Source of the DNA: Zhengitettix transpicula
Taxonomy: Eukaryota > Arthropoda > Insecta > Orthoptera > Tetrigidae
DNA: 64,000 nt
Assembly: GCA_037074705.1 (NCBI GenBank)
Contig: CM073591.1
Span: 92,105,532-92,169,531, forward strand
Direction: 5' to 3'
Of this stretch, positions 26,033 to 37,790 are shown piece by piece (positions within the stretch are counted from its first letter, which is position 1; each line of letters starts with the position of its first letter). The notes beneath the pieces were generated by a model that had not been told where the DNA came from, did not search any database, and was given only the letters and a program-made list of their open reading frames with translations. A program made the translations under genes and the position numbers.

Positions 26033-26470
26033 TATATATATATATATATATATGGGATGTCAGAAAACAAAAAATGTGTGGGTTCAGCTCCCAATTTTGC
26101 TGGCAAAGGGCTCTATTTAATAAACACATATAAAAATTTATTTATTTATACGAATCAAGCAAAGTTAGGAACATGAGATTAACCACTAATGTGCGCATAC
26201 ATAAGTGTTGTTCCCTACATTCAATAGAAGTGGCCTCGGCGTCTGGATGTAGGAACTCTTGCAAACATCACCATCCAAGGCTTTATCCCTCCACGTTTTC
26301 ACTTTCACACCGCCACCGTCTCTCGAGTCCAAATAGTAACTAATTGCTCCTTCTTGCCAACCAGCGATTGTCCGCCCTCACTTAAAATAACAAGACTTCA
26401 CAGCGGTCATCCATCGCGCTTCACAGTTCTTCGGGGGAGCATTTTCACGTTACTATATATATATATATAT
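26033..26470. other. Unidentified segment bracketed by two TA runs
   Basis: About 400 bp of mixed-composition sequence (26054-26453) is flanked by TA runs at 26033-26053 and 26454-26470. On the minus strand the end has ATAAATAAA polyadenylation-like words. It has no inverted termini and does not align by eye to the TA-associated LTRs. It could be a truncated or different TA-targeting element, or two microsatellites that are close by chance. Confidence 0.4.
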
Positions 26471-27890
26471 GAATGCAAACGCAGTTTATAATAAATTAAG
26501 AGTGACGCAAATAGTATTGGAATAATAAATAGAAATCCACATAATTTTTGTAACAGCAGAGGTGTTGGTTTGCCGCCGGTAAAGATTAATAGCTTCCGGC
26601 GGGCGACTGGAGGGACTGTCCAACTCAATTTCACTGATGGGTACCGACTGACGAAAGTGGCCACTTCGCGTGTCTTAGAGGGCCACAATTTATTGCTGTT
26701 TTCTGGAGTGTGAAGCAAAGGATACATACCTTCTACATCGCACCCTAAACAAGTTTACCGAGTCGTAGGCTGCGAACCGAAATACATGTAGGCCTACCTA
26801 GTTGTACTTTGTTAATCTGGAGAGAGCCACGAGTCTATGAAGCCACTATATTTAAGACTGTAATTTTAGTATACATAAGCCGATATGGTCCGGGAACACT
26901 GTCACCAGTGTACACATAAGTTACGTTCCACGAATACGAGACCGCAGCTTTGCACGTCGATTCACTATTTCCGTTTGTTTTCTTGTTCATTTTATTCTAT
27001 TGCCAGTTAATTTCATTAATTATCAATGTTACTATATACCCAAAACAAACCTTAGTACTGGCTGTAATTATAATATTAATTGTATTCCTTTGGCAAATTT
27101 AAGTAAAACTTAAACTCTTTTAATACGCTCAACCCTTAGTAGTTACATTTTATTAATTACAATGTCAGTGATGTTAGGTCTTATACAAAAAAAAGCGGTG
27201 TGTAGTACAGTCGTATTTAATTCACCACGTAGCATCTTATTTACTGACACTTATAATTTAATATATGTTCCGTACAATCAACAAATAATCATATCACCCT
27301 GAAAATTAATATCATCGAAGACAGAATTTATGCTGTAAATCATAGTTCGTCTATTTATTACACATCTGTTTGTCTTATCGGTATTGTCTAAGAACAAGAA
27401 TCAATCGTGTAAAACCTGCTGAAACTAATCTTTTTGAGGCGAAAACATTAGAGTAACGCAAAGCTAAATTATTTAGTCCGATGGCTGTATTACGTACGTA
27501 AATTTTGCGTACCTTAAATTATTTTGAGGTAGGTCATATTAGAACGGACCGAGCGTGTTTGCTGCAGGGTGACAGCGATTAATCACTGTCCGGGTCAGTT
27601 GGTACCTCATCTACCTCCAGCACATTCGCCTATATGCTTCGGCGTCATGAATGTGAATGTGTAATATGTTCTCTGACAAAACCTCGATCGCAACTCGTCC
27701 ATTCTCTTCACCGCAGCTGCGGCTACAAGGCAAACACGGTGGCGGCAGTCGATTGTGATTCAAAATAAGTATAAAATTTCAATTAATTTAACTTTTTGAC
27801 TTTCGATCTTAAAACCTGATTATTGGAGAAGCTCTATGATTCATAATTGTGTTACGTGAACTCATGATCCGATAAATTAAAATAAGTTAA
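26471..27890. other. Mixed stretch, no gene recognised
   Basis: From about 26530 to 26980 and 27540 to 27760 the sequence is clearly less AT-rich than average, with CpGs (for example CCGCAGCTGCGGC near 27710). The minus frame of 106 codons (26407-26727) runs partly through a TA repeat and has no motif. These blocks are candidates for conserved non-coding sequence or very old repeats. Confidence 0.4.
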
Positions 27891-28187
27891 AATTATTACC
27901 AACACAAATCATAACAAAAGCAAGATTAATTAATCGTACAAGAACTTTTATATATCACAAAAAGTAGAATATTACTGTAATATAAATTAAAAATTATTAC
28001 CAACACAAATTATAACAAAAAGCAAGATTAATTAATCGTACAAGAATTTTTATATATCACAAAAAGTAAAATATTACTATAATATAATTTAAAAATTATT
28101 ACTAACACAAATCATAACAAAATCAAGATTAATTAATCGTACAAGAATTTTTATGTATCACAAAAAGTAATATATTACTATAATTAT
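27891..28187. repeat. Three-unit tandem repeat, ~102 bp period
   Basis: Units begin AATTATTACCAACACAAAT at 27891, 27992 and 28094 (the third with one change). Each holds CAAGATTAATTAATCGTACAA and ATATATCACAAAAAGTA or a close variant. Units are over 90% alike by eye, which points to recent amplification or homogenisation. The repeat is very AT-rich with no coding content. Confidence 0.9.
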
Positions 28188-28885
28188 TTATTTGAACGAC
28201 GTGTCGGAGAAAGTGTGTTAATTAACTGTCGGCCTGTTTGGAGTCCAATTTTTAACAGTAAATTTAACATTTAATTTAGTTTTTAATTATTTGTTTTAAA
28301 GAAGGTTAATTTACGTTGTAAACGGCTGTTCTCTCAAATTCTTCTTGTACATTACACAATACTTCAAGTCCAATTATAATAACAGCGTGAGGCCATAGCA
28401 CTCCCAAACAGCGAATATTTTTTTGTAAAAAAAACATACAGAATAATTTTCTGTTATAATTTTAATCATAAATCAGCAAATAAATATTGATTCCGAGACT
28501 GATTAAAATTACATTAGGAAATTCTAAATTGTAATTAACGTTAAATTCTTCTAAATTTAATTATTGAGTAAATACCAGAAATATCTGTTTATGTCATGAA
28601 TTAAAATTCGTTTCTATTAATGTGAGCTTGAAGCTAATTATATTACAAAATAATATCTACATAGTATCAGAAAAAAACGTGAACTTAGGAAATGCATTTT
28701 AGCATCTACATACACCGAGCACTAATTATATAAAACATTTTAAAGCGAAAGGACTCTGTAGACCATTCAACTGATCAGTAATTACTAAATGGTACTGTTG
28801 CCTCGGTACGTAACTCGCTGTTTCGCAGTACTACCAACAGTTAGTATATGTATTCCAGATGATGAATACAAATACAATGTATAAC
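28188..28885. other. AT-rich stretch, no feature seen
   Basis: No frame, repeat or hairpin of note. Confidence 0.6.
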
Positions 28886-29097
28886 GGACCTACCTGATAC
28901 AGGTTTTTCTAGGGTTTTTCCTGCATCACTTTAAGGCGAATTGCCGGGTAGGATCCTTTAACCATAGCCCGGGGGCACTAGTTAATCCTTGGCTACCTTC
29001 CTCTACCCTTCCGCATCCCCTTCAAATCCCTTCCTATTCTATTAAAGGGGAGTTGCCACTATGTGTTACCCTCATGTAGCCTGTAACCCTAAAAAAA
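28886..29097 (+). mobile_element. A-tailed retroelement, copy C (3' end only)
   Basis: Plus-oriented and 5' truncated at the ACCTACCTGAT motif, so only the last ~210 bp remains. It carries TTTTTCTAGGGTTTTTCC, GTAGCCTGTAACCCT and a 7-base A tail. A constant 3' end with a variable 5' breakpoint is typical of incomplete reverse transcription. Confidence 0.85.
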
Positions 29098-31149
29098 CAT
29101 ACGAATATTAATGAATACTCGTCATAACATGTGAGATTATTAGAATAGATCCACATATTATGGCTGAAATACTTAGTATATTAACTTTGAAAATATTTTG
29201 CTTTATTCAATTTTCATCAAATACACAAACAAAAAACTACACAACATACTTATTGTAAAACTTATCACTCGTAGATTTATGTTTTATACTATTTATATTA
29301 GTTTATAGTTTAAAGTACTTTATAACATGTAAAATACTTCAGATTCATGAATACCACTTACTAATGAACAATAATAATTTTTCAGTATCAGTATCGACAT
29401 ATCCTACAGAAACTTTTCAAAAAGTATTTAAAATCATAGCACTGAGAATTTTTTTTGGGTACGCTTTCGAAAATTCGTATAAGAAATTATAAAAAATATA
29501 AAGCGTTTGTATTTGTTTAAAAATTAATAATTCGATAATGAACTGACACAATTAGGTGAATAAATACTACTTGACTTTTCTGTTTAATTGTTAAAGAATA
29601 ATAAGTATTTTTTTTTAATTTCCGAGTTCCTAATTTTCTTTAAGTTTACGTAGTTCTCGTAGGCTTACACTTTATTGGATGTAAGAGTGACCACAATAAA
29701 TTGTTCAGTTTTATTTAACATGCTAATCTTTCGTCACAATTTCGTGTTCGTCTCTTAACGTTCATTAACACATAAAGCCAAATTACAGCATTGTCAACGC
29801 TTATAAAATTTATAAACATCGTCTTCCTCGCATTATTCGTCTCAGCCTATATTTGAAGTGAAATTTGTCCTACGATTTCGTAATTATACTAATGTCGAAC
29901 TATTTCTCTCGTCATAAGTGCGTCCTAACTTAAAATATTGGCTCTCAATTTGAGAACATTGCCACATATGGGTCATCAACCGTTGGATGATATTAGAATA
30001 AAGTTTGAAAAGCAAACATATTTAGGTAAATGGGATCTTATACACAAAAGTAAATCCCATAACTAATGGTAAATATTCGTTTATTAATAGATCCATCGTA
30101 GAATGGATAAGTTACCTTCAGTAGTTTTCGAGATGTTTCATCGGCTTTGGCAGTGAAGTGAAAAATGTTAAAGTTTCTAAAATTAATGTTATTCAAACTA
30201 GGAATTTGTTCCTTAGGTGTGAACTGAAGTGGACAATACGAAATATTTAGTAAGTGCGATCTTTCAGAACATTTAACACAGAATGATTACTTATGTCCAT
30301 GGTTTTGTTTATTATTATTATTAGTTTATGAACTTGTTGAAAAAGCTGCGGCCGGGATCTATCCCATTATCAGTTAAAATTTTACAAAATAATACAATTT
30401 CAGATGGTCTCGGATGGCTCTAAACTTTTAACATTTGTGTGTTTGATACTTTCGTATGTTTACCACTTCCGATTCTGCCGATGTGGTGCAAGTTATCTTC
30501 TTTGTCACGTGCATGAGTCACGTAGACTTCGACAAGCGCGTTGCAGGTGCTCTATATGAGGCCGTATTTTAGCGCTCTGGAGGATGCTGCGCTGCGCTGC
30601 AGATTACTTCTCCCCCAACTGTGGCTAACATGCACTGAGCCAGAGACCACTGCTTTATGAAAAAATATCTGCACTTTCGATCCAAAACTTGGGTCAATGG
30701 CTACACGGTATTCTTAGTCATACTGTCAAAACTATATCGTCAATTGTTGGACAGTACTTTTACGTTCCAAAATCACAAGTTTAGATTTCATTCTAGATAG
30801 ATATATTATTGCTCTACCAAGAAAAGAGGACAATAAATAGAAAATAAAATAATGTAGAAATACACAAGAATATATATTTATATTGTAACATGACGATTTT
30901 TGTTGATTGCTTACCACGTTTCATTCTGTTTGACAAATTGTCGGCGACGAATCCGTACTAATGTGCACAGAAAACGTTAGAAATTGTTGTGGTGTACCCT
31001 GGAGAAGGAAAGGCAGAGCGTGTTTGGACTCCGTGGAGACAGGTCTCAGAAAACCTGTTACTCTCTGTATATCTAAAGGAGACTATACGAAGCATTATAT
31101 CCTAAATCTAATATATATAGACCATGCCTAAAGGATCAATTATTTCTCT
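29098..31149. other. AT-rich stretch, no feature seen
   Basis: The 61-codon minus frame at 30732-30917 has no motif. Around 30340-30660 composition is mildly higher with no identity. A TGTAACATGACG word at about 30882, just after a TA-rich run, superficially resembles an LTR start, but the following sequence does not align convincingly. Confidence 0.5.
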
Positions 31150-31169
31150 TTATATATATATATATATAT
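31150..31169. repeat. TA microsatellite at LTR boundary
   Basis: TA run abutting the outer end of LTR e. Confidence 0.9.
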
Positions 31170-32185
31170 TGTAATAATCAACAATTAATAATTTCATTGT
31201 TCACTTTGTGGTACCTATTTAATGTAATAATTAAATATGGTGGGTTAATATAAATGAAAAGCTTATGAACAATTTACAAACAAAAATATTTATTTTGTTT
31301 TGTGGCTTTCAACGAATAAAAGATAATTACAAACAAAATTTTAGATCGAGTCTCTCAGGGCCTTTACTGGGTTTGATAATGAACACAAAAAAAATATTTA
31401 AAATTTTATTAACAAAACAATTTACAATTTACCTACACAATATGTCGATAGAATGAAAGAAATTAAAAGTAAAGAAATTAACTTTGATTGACAATTAAAA
31501 GGGAATGAAATCTGACTTTATCCTTACAATATTATTCAAAATTATGTTGCTTACGGACAGTCGGTCTGGTACCGGAACAATCAATTTTTAGCTCGTTCGG
31601 ACACTTTTACACTTTAATTTTTACTCATCAGGCCTTGGTTTTCACTGACTCTAATTAATACTTTTTAGTTTGCCAAATGTTGGTTCTCTGTTCGTTAAGG
31701 ATATGTTATTCACTCGTTCCGACGATAATTAGACGCTGGATGCAATTACTTGGTCTTCCAAAATTGAAATGATGGTCTAATTTGAGAATAGAAATTAGAC
31801 TTCTGCACTCAAAATGTTTATCGATGAATATTTGGATGTTTATTTCACAGACTGCAACTTATAACAAAATTGTTCTAACTGGTCTCGCTGTTCTACTACC
31901 GGTATCTGGACTCTTTCTAAATACTTCATCCGTCCACAGCAATCTTTCGGCACCAACTCTATCCTAGCTGGCTGTAGACGTAAAACTGCCTTAGACTTTC
32001 CTGGATGGCTGTAGACGTAAAACTGACTCAGACTTTCGTGCGCGCAAACGCCATTTTGACTTTTCGACAAAGCAGCCGAGCTCGCTTCTCCATTGTCGCT
32101 TTTTTCGATCAGACCGCTATAATGTATTTGTCAGACCATTCAAATTTTATGTCCAAACGATTACTGACCTAATTAATTGAGAAAT
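31170..32185 (-). mobile_element. Solo LTR e, minus strand, TA-associated LTR family
   Basis: Its 3' terminus faces left, and TGTAATAATCAACAATTAAT at 31170 is the reverse of the family's AATTATTACA end. On the minus strand it carries ATTATCAAACCCAGTA and CCCTGAGA (shared with LTR d), CGGTACCAGA (shared with LTRs a and b) and GCGACAATGG..GAGCTCGG..TTTGCGCGC (shared with LTR c). The 5' terminus is not preserved and runs into LTR d near 32185, placed to within about 20 bases. A 37 bp tandem duplication lies inside (31969-32042). No coding capacity. Confidence 0.7.
31969..32042. repeat. 37 bp direct duplication inside LTR e
   Basis: TGGCTGTAGACGTAAAACTG occurs at 31969 and again at 32006, and the similarity continues through AGACTTTC. 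The other LTRs do not show a second copy, so the duplication is private to this one. Confidence 0.8.
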
Positions 32186-33075
32186 TAAAAATATAAATTG
32201 TTTGGGAAATCTATTCTTGAGGGCGGTACAGAACAGAACAACAATAGACAAGAAGAGCATTGTTTCTTTGTCGGAAGAAGTAATGCGCGCTCAAAATTAC
32301 GAGAGAGTCCAGTTCACATTTTGATATGGTATAGTTCAGGTCGCATTAGCAGGAAGGTTTGGTCGCAGGAAGATATTGAAAATTTAGAGTTGGCAATCAG
32401 ACACGACAGAATTTGGTGGTGTTGGAAATAGACAAGACAATTTCAAATATTCAAAGTAAAGTTGCAGAGAAATATCGAGATCATTTTGCTCAAGACGAAA
32501 TATTCACTTGAGCAGAACTACGAAAAATGCTGAACACAAATAGTTTTTGGTGCACATAGCCGAGAAGAAGTAGCAGAAGTCAATCGAGAGAGAGACGAAA
32601 GGAAAATTATCCTGGTTCCTGATTTTTTATCCAAAAATATTAATTTTAGAATCTGTGAGTTTTTAGAAGCAAAACAAAACCCCGCCATAGTGTTTCGTCA
32701 ATTACAAGGTATCCTGGAATTCTGCCGTGAGTAACAATATAAAACAAATAATTATGTAAACCTGATTAAAAGATAGACGTCAGATTTCGTTCTCTTCTTT
32801 TGATTAAAATTTGTTAATTAGAATCCATCTTTTTAGTTTAATTTTGTTGACAAGTAAATTTCGTCATAGTTAATTGGCGAGTAAATATTTTCTCTTTTAA
32901 ATTGTTATTTGTGTTTAAAATTATAAATAAATTGATTCGCCATTATCAAACCCAGTAGAGACCCTGAGATATTTTTTAAATTATGTAATTGTTTTAAAGT
33001 ATTAAAAATAAATCTATTGTTTGTAAAGTTTATAATCTTTCATGCATTTAAATGTCAATATTTTTAATTATTACA
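32186..33075 (+). mobile_element. Solo LTR d, plus strand, head to head with LTR e
   Basis: The right end AATTATTACA followed by a TA run matches the family 3' terminus. Internally it shares TTTGTCGG..GAAG..TGCGCGC, CAGATTTCGTTC, ATTATCAAACCCAGTAGAG and ACCCTGAGAT with the other LTRs. The 5' TGTAAT terminus is absent at the junction with LTR e. The 77-codon frame at 32198-32431 shows no protein motif and lies where the other LTRs are non-coding. Together with e it forms an inverted pair whose outer ends both meet TA repeats. Confidence 0.65.
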
Positions 33076-33240
33076 TTATATATATATATGTGTGTGTGTA
33101 TAGAAAAATTATTTTTGTAATTTTTACTAAAAACTACGTGGCAACCAATTATTTGTGGATCTGGAGAATATTCACAGAGAAAGCAGAAGTATTGAGCTAG
33201 GCTGGCAAAAAGTTTAGAAGAGATTTTGTTATAGTATATT

Positions 33241-33281
<41 letters not shown>

Positions 33282-33290
33282 ATATAATTA
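33076..33290. repeat. TA and TG microsatellites
   Basis: A TA run passing into TG (33076-33100) follows LTR d, and a second longer TA run lies at about 33241-33280. The intervening 140 bp is unremarkable. Confidence 0.8.
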
Positions 33291-34760
33291 AAAACCACAT
33301 ATGTGAGAATATGTAAAGATTTAATTCATAGAAAAATTTCGACCGGACATCTTTATACTTTAATTCAATTTAATATCATAGTCCCCTGGGTTGAGCTTGT
33401 AAGAGCTTTTATTTCTATCCTTGAATTAAAGATTTAATTTTAAATGACAATTAGTAACAAGAAAAAGTAATATTGCATAAAATGATTTAAAAAAATGTAG
33501 AAGAAAGGTTTTCCCGGCGTAGAAAGTGGATAATGTCTTCTCGGAAATAAAATTATTCCATAAAAGTAAAATGTGATACGTAAAATAATAACGATCGGAT
33601 ATTTTCCATGTGAATCAAAATAAAAACTTATTGGGTTTCCAACACGGTAATTTCATTAGGTAGCAGCGTTTCAGCAATTTTTTCTGTCACCAACTTTTAG
33701 CTATTTACGTCATTTCTGTTGCGAAAGCAGCGAATCCATCCTCTTTCTTGTAAGTGGCGAATCGATTACGTGAATCATACGAAGACTACATTTCAAATAT
33801 ATACAATTCACAAAAAATATTATTCATAGTATTCTTAAGTTGACTCTAGTCTATAAAGCAGTCTTAAGTTTTATATGTAATTATATTTATATAAGTTTTC
33901 AATAATCACGCATATTTTTCTTCTTAATTTTTCTGAAAGAACTAATTTTATCCCCGCTCTTCTAAACTGGAAAACAGAGCTACCAAATGCAATTCTGAGA
34001 ACGAGATTTTCGCATTGATAGAAAAATAAGCCGTCCGATAATTTCAAGTTACACTCGAATAAAGAATGTATGGGATAAAATATCCTTATTTAAATATCTT
34101 AAATTGAATACACTCTAATACGACCGTAACCTGAAGTAACTCATGCTACACCATCTGAGAAACGTAATAAGGGGATGTATAAATTAGCATTCTTTACCAC
34201 TCCAGTAAATTTATTAGAAACCGAACAGTAAACGCCGCCTCTGCACCATGGCCCAAATTACCCTGAGAAAGAGGAACATAACTTTTAGTCATATTTCCGT
34301 AACTATCGAACATAAAATTAATATTTTATTCATTATTGTTCAACCTAAATATGAATTTAAGTTATTTTTCCTTTATTGCAATTCTTTTTACAAAATTTCA
34401 ATCAAATGTGTAAGTAAATTAAACCCTATTTATGTATAATTGTAGCCTTCATCACATTTTCTTTCGTAGGTGATAGTTTTCCAACAGTTTTGTGAAACTT
34501 TAAGAAAGTCGAAGGGGTCAAATCAAAAACTTTAGAAGAAACATTCCGTTATTAAGAAAAAAGTAACATTCCCAGAAAAAGTTGTTTATTTACACGCAAA
34601 TCACCAGTTTTAATAATTACAAGCCGTTTCCTTTCTAAAAATTTTAAAAAACTCACCTTCAGAAAAACTTGTCAGCATCGTGAAGTAACACAGTTGCTTG
34701 CGCAAACGAGGAAGTATAGATTCTTTGCCCTGGTCTTGGAATATTGTTTTTCTTTCCTTC
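33291..34760. other. AT-rich stretch, no feature seen
   Basis: Frames of 62 and 63 codons (34248-34439 plus, 34610-34798 minus) have no motif. Confidence 0.6.
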
Positions 34761-35065
34761 TTTTTTGGTGTAGGCAGGCTATGTATAGGGTAATCCACAT
34801 AGTGGCAACTCCCCTCTTATAGCATAGGAAAGGGATTTGAAAGGGAGGATGCGGAAAGGTGGAGGAAGGTAGCTGAGGGTAACTAGGGCCCCCGAGCTAT
34901 GGTTTAAGGATCCTACCCTGCATTCGCCTAAAGAAATGCAGGGAAAACCCTAGAAAAACCTGCATCAGATAGGTCGGGCATTGGGTACTTGTCCCACGCC
35001 CTTCCGATAGCGGGAGAGGAGTTTGCTGTGGGGATGCAGCATTCGCTTCTCCATGCCTCGACCAG
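34761..35065 (-). mobile_element. A-tailed retroelement, copy D (5' truncated)
   Basis: Minus-oriented; the tail appears as a T run at 34761-34766. The copy stops at CCTCGACCAG, missing about 200 bp of the head. Its tail is of the TAGCC..ACACC type, shared with copy E, rather than the TGTTACCCT type of A, C, F and I. It retains CCACGCCCTTCCGATAGCGG and CTAGGGCCCCC in order. Confidence 0.9.
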
Positions 35066-36479
35066 TAGACATATATAGATATTTTATGCGAGCTGATGTT
35101 GCTGCTAACTGCGAGTACGGAATCTTCTGACATACTCATTTCCGGGAACATAACTTTATTCCTTCTACATCCAACTGTTGCTCAGACAAGGTAATCATCT
35201 TGGTTGCATGTTCCTCTGTATGTTGTCAAATAACGTTTAATTAGCTCTGTAATTGGTAAAGTTGGACCAGATATATTGTCATAATTTAAAGATATTCTGT
35301 GGATTTTGTTTACAGTGAGCCGTCGTAGTGTCATCCCTTTTCTTGTTATGTTGAGGGGGACGAGAAAATACAAGGGGAGAAAGGGGCAGAGTGCGCAAGG
35401 TTGTTGTGATGTTTATCTGCAAACGCATATTCCGGGAAAAACTCAATATGAACTTGTTATAATATTATTATTGGAGTTGAACCTCGGTAATACACCGAGT
35501 CTTTAACTGATTCTATTTGAGAATGGTATCTCTGCTGTGGTATTTAGGTATAAATTAATCAACCCGCTGTCGACGACGAACACCAGATTACTCGGACTTC
35601 GTGTGAAACTTAAACATTCCTCTTACCCCGAGTAACGCCAGGTTTCGTAACCAAGGAAAAAGGTGAGAGCCACTCCGATTAAAATATGCATTGTCCGACC
35701 CAGGGAAGTTTTAAGATATGCTGCAAGGCCCGGAAGACTAATAAATATTAAATTTTTTTGGTAATAATCTTACAGTAATTAATAACTTTTTTCCATGTCC
35801 TATAAAATTTAATTTTTTATACCTCAACAGTCGCAGATAAGATTTATTTCCCGATCGTTACCAATATACCATCGGAATCGGACCTAAAATAATTCTGTCA
35901 TTTTATTAATTATTATTACGACATGTTCTAACAAGGTCTATTTCGAAGATATATTATTTTTATTGATACATTCATTTCTGCGATACAGAGTACAAAATAA
36001 AATGTACAAACTATCTAGTCAGTAATTATATGCTCTTCCGCAAAATTAATATTATAAATTTTCTCGACTTGTCCCTTAAAAATTGCACATCAGTTCAGTG
36101 GTCAAATGCTGTTAACAGTATAAATTATGTGTGTACATAAATCAAAGATTACGCTTGCTAATTGAAATAAAATAATTCTTTATTTCTGTGTTCTGAAAGC
36201 TACTTGTAATAATTATCCTTCAGATCAAGTATCTTGTTTACACTCTTTATTCTAATAGTGCGGCGCGAGGGTGGAGCAGCAACATGTGAGTTTGGAGAGA
36301 GAAATCTGCTATTCATGCTGACCTCTATTGTGCTTGGTAGCTCCAGGGTTTCTGAAAAAAGAGCTTGGCTCAGAACCAAATGGGATCATTTCAAACAATC
36401 CTTTAAGCCAGAACTGAAAAAGTAATCGAAGATAAGAGTCGAGGCTATTGCTGTCGCTAGCTTTTATCTTCGCTCTTTC
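35066..36479. other. AT-rich stretch, no feature seen
   Basis: Several frames of 63-66 codons occur on both strands (35182-35506, 36234-36425) with no recognisable domain. The G-rich patch at 35340-35400 has no identity. Confidence 0.5.
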
Positions 36480-37790
36480 GATAGATAGATAAATAGACAG
36501 ATTTATTCACCATTAGCCCTCTAATGAAGAAATAGGATTCGTCACAAATGTACAGCAGATAAATTACATATCAACAGAATTAATCTTAATAGGTTACACA
36601 CACATAAAAAAATTAATATCTTTTCACATTTGTCTAGTCACCAAAATCTTACACACAATCTTTAAGAAACATGCACACAACACTTATCACTTCCTGGTAA
36701 TCATCTTCTGTCGCTAGGAACGGAGGGATGTCGTCATGGATATTTACAAAAACAGAAAGCAGAGGCAGGAGAACAGAACCAAAAGGGGAAAAGTGGACAA
36801 ACTATTTACATATTTATAAATATTCGGCAATTTTGTAGTCAAGGCAGTTCAACGAATGTGAGACCGATTCAAAAATTCGTGTACGTAGTTTCATTTACAA
36901 GGTAAGTTTTACACTCCTTGACGAATGAGTTGTAGTTGTTGATGTTCTTCACATGTTCAGGAAGGCTGTTAAATAGTGCGATACCGGAATAATGAACGCT
37001 AGACTCGTAGAGACTGAGGCTGTGCTTGTCAGACCTGAGAACTGAACGGTTTCTTGTGTCGTAGCCATGATTGTCCCCGTTACTTGCAAAAAAGTTCATG
37101 TTGCGTTTAACAAATTTTAGTACTTCTAATATGTAAGCGCTAGGTAGAGTCAGAATATGAAGTCTTTTGAACAGCGGTCTGCAGGTTTCTCTAGCAACTG
37201 AACCTGATATAATTCTAATGGCTCGTTTTTGCAGTTTGAAAACATCCACGCTACGAGAACAATTGACCCAGTTGGCAATACCGTAACACATATGAGGAAT
37301 GAAAGTAGGCAAAATGGACTAGAGAAGCAGATTTGGTATCAACTTGTTGCATCAATAGTCTCAATGAGTAACAAACAGAACTAAGTTTGCGCACGAGGCG
37401 ATCAATGTGCAAGTTCCATTTTAATTTACTGTCGACCTGCAAACCGAGAAAAGTCGCATGATCTGAGAACTTATCCGTTACGGTGTTGTTGGTTTCTGTT
37501 GTAAAACGAACTAACTTAGTTTTCTGTACGTTGAGTGTTAATTTAATCTTAATCTTTATCTTCGCATTGAGATTATTTAAATAAATGTCTGTAATTAACA
37601 AATTAGTATCTGCGTATAAGACAGTTTTTATAGGTTCCATATATTCTGGAAGATCATTAATATACAAAAGAAAAAGCAGTGGACCTAATTTTGAGCTCTG
37701 AGGCACGCCACAAGAAATGCCTTCCCATTGTTGTTGAGGTATGATTCAAAGAGTGCCAATTGTTCATTCGCCGATATATGAAACATGACA
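36480..37790 (-). mobile_element. Non-LTR retrotransposon (LINE) 3' fragment
   Basis: This is a 5'-truncated, minus-strand LINE tail of about 1.3 kb. It contains the end of a reverse transcriptase and the C-terminal region that follows, then a ~350 bp 3' untranslated stretch ending in a GATA/TATC-type simple repeat at 36480-36501. Such microsatellite tails are common in insect non-LTR elements. There is no clear target duplication. Jockey- or CR1-like is my best guess; the sequence alone does not settle the clade. Confidence 0.8.
36869..37760 (-). pseudogene. LINE reverse transcriptase pseudogene
   Basis: Reading leftward, an upstream fragment FESYLNNN gives way after a frame change to a 151-codon frame (37706-37251). 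This contains PQSSKLGPLLFLLYINDLP, the RT region around motif B, and VLYADTNLL, where motif C should read F/Y-A-D-D. One of the two catalytic aspartates is missing. LGLQVDSKLKWNLHI follows. A frameshift near 37300 moves to a 147-codon frame (37312-36869) with LQKRAIRIISG, YDTRN and VHYSGIALFNSLPEHVK, typical of the C-terminal tail of insect LINE ORF2 proteins. With the 5' half absent, motif C broken and the frame split, the enzyme is dead. Confidence 0.85.

Noticed and set aside
27891..28187. CRISPR-like repeat array
   Set aside because: Units are ~102 bp and contiguous with no spacers, in eukaryotic DNA. It is a simple tandem repeat.
30882..31149. A seventh TA-associated LTR starting TGTAACATG
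   Set aside because: It begins after a TA-rich run, but the following sequence could not be aligned convincingly to any family member.
32198..32431. 77-codon frame as an LTR element gag fragment
   Set aside because: It lies inside LTR sequence that is non-coding in the other copies and shows no zinc-knuckle or other gag motif.
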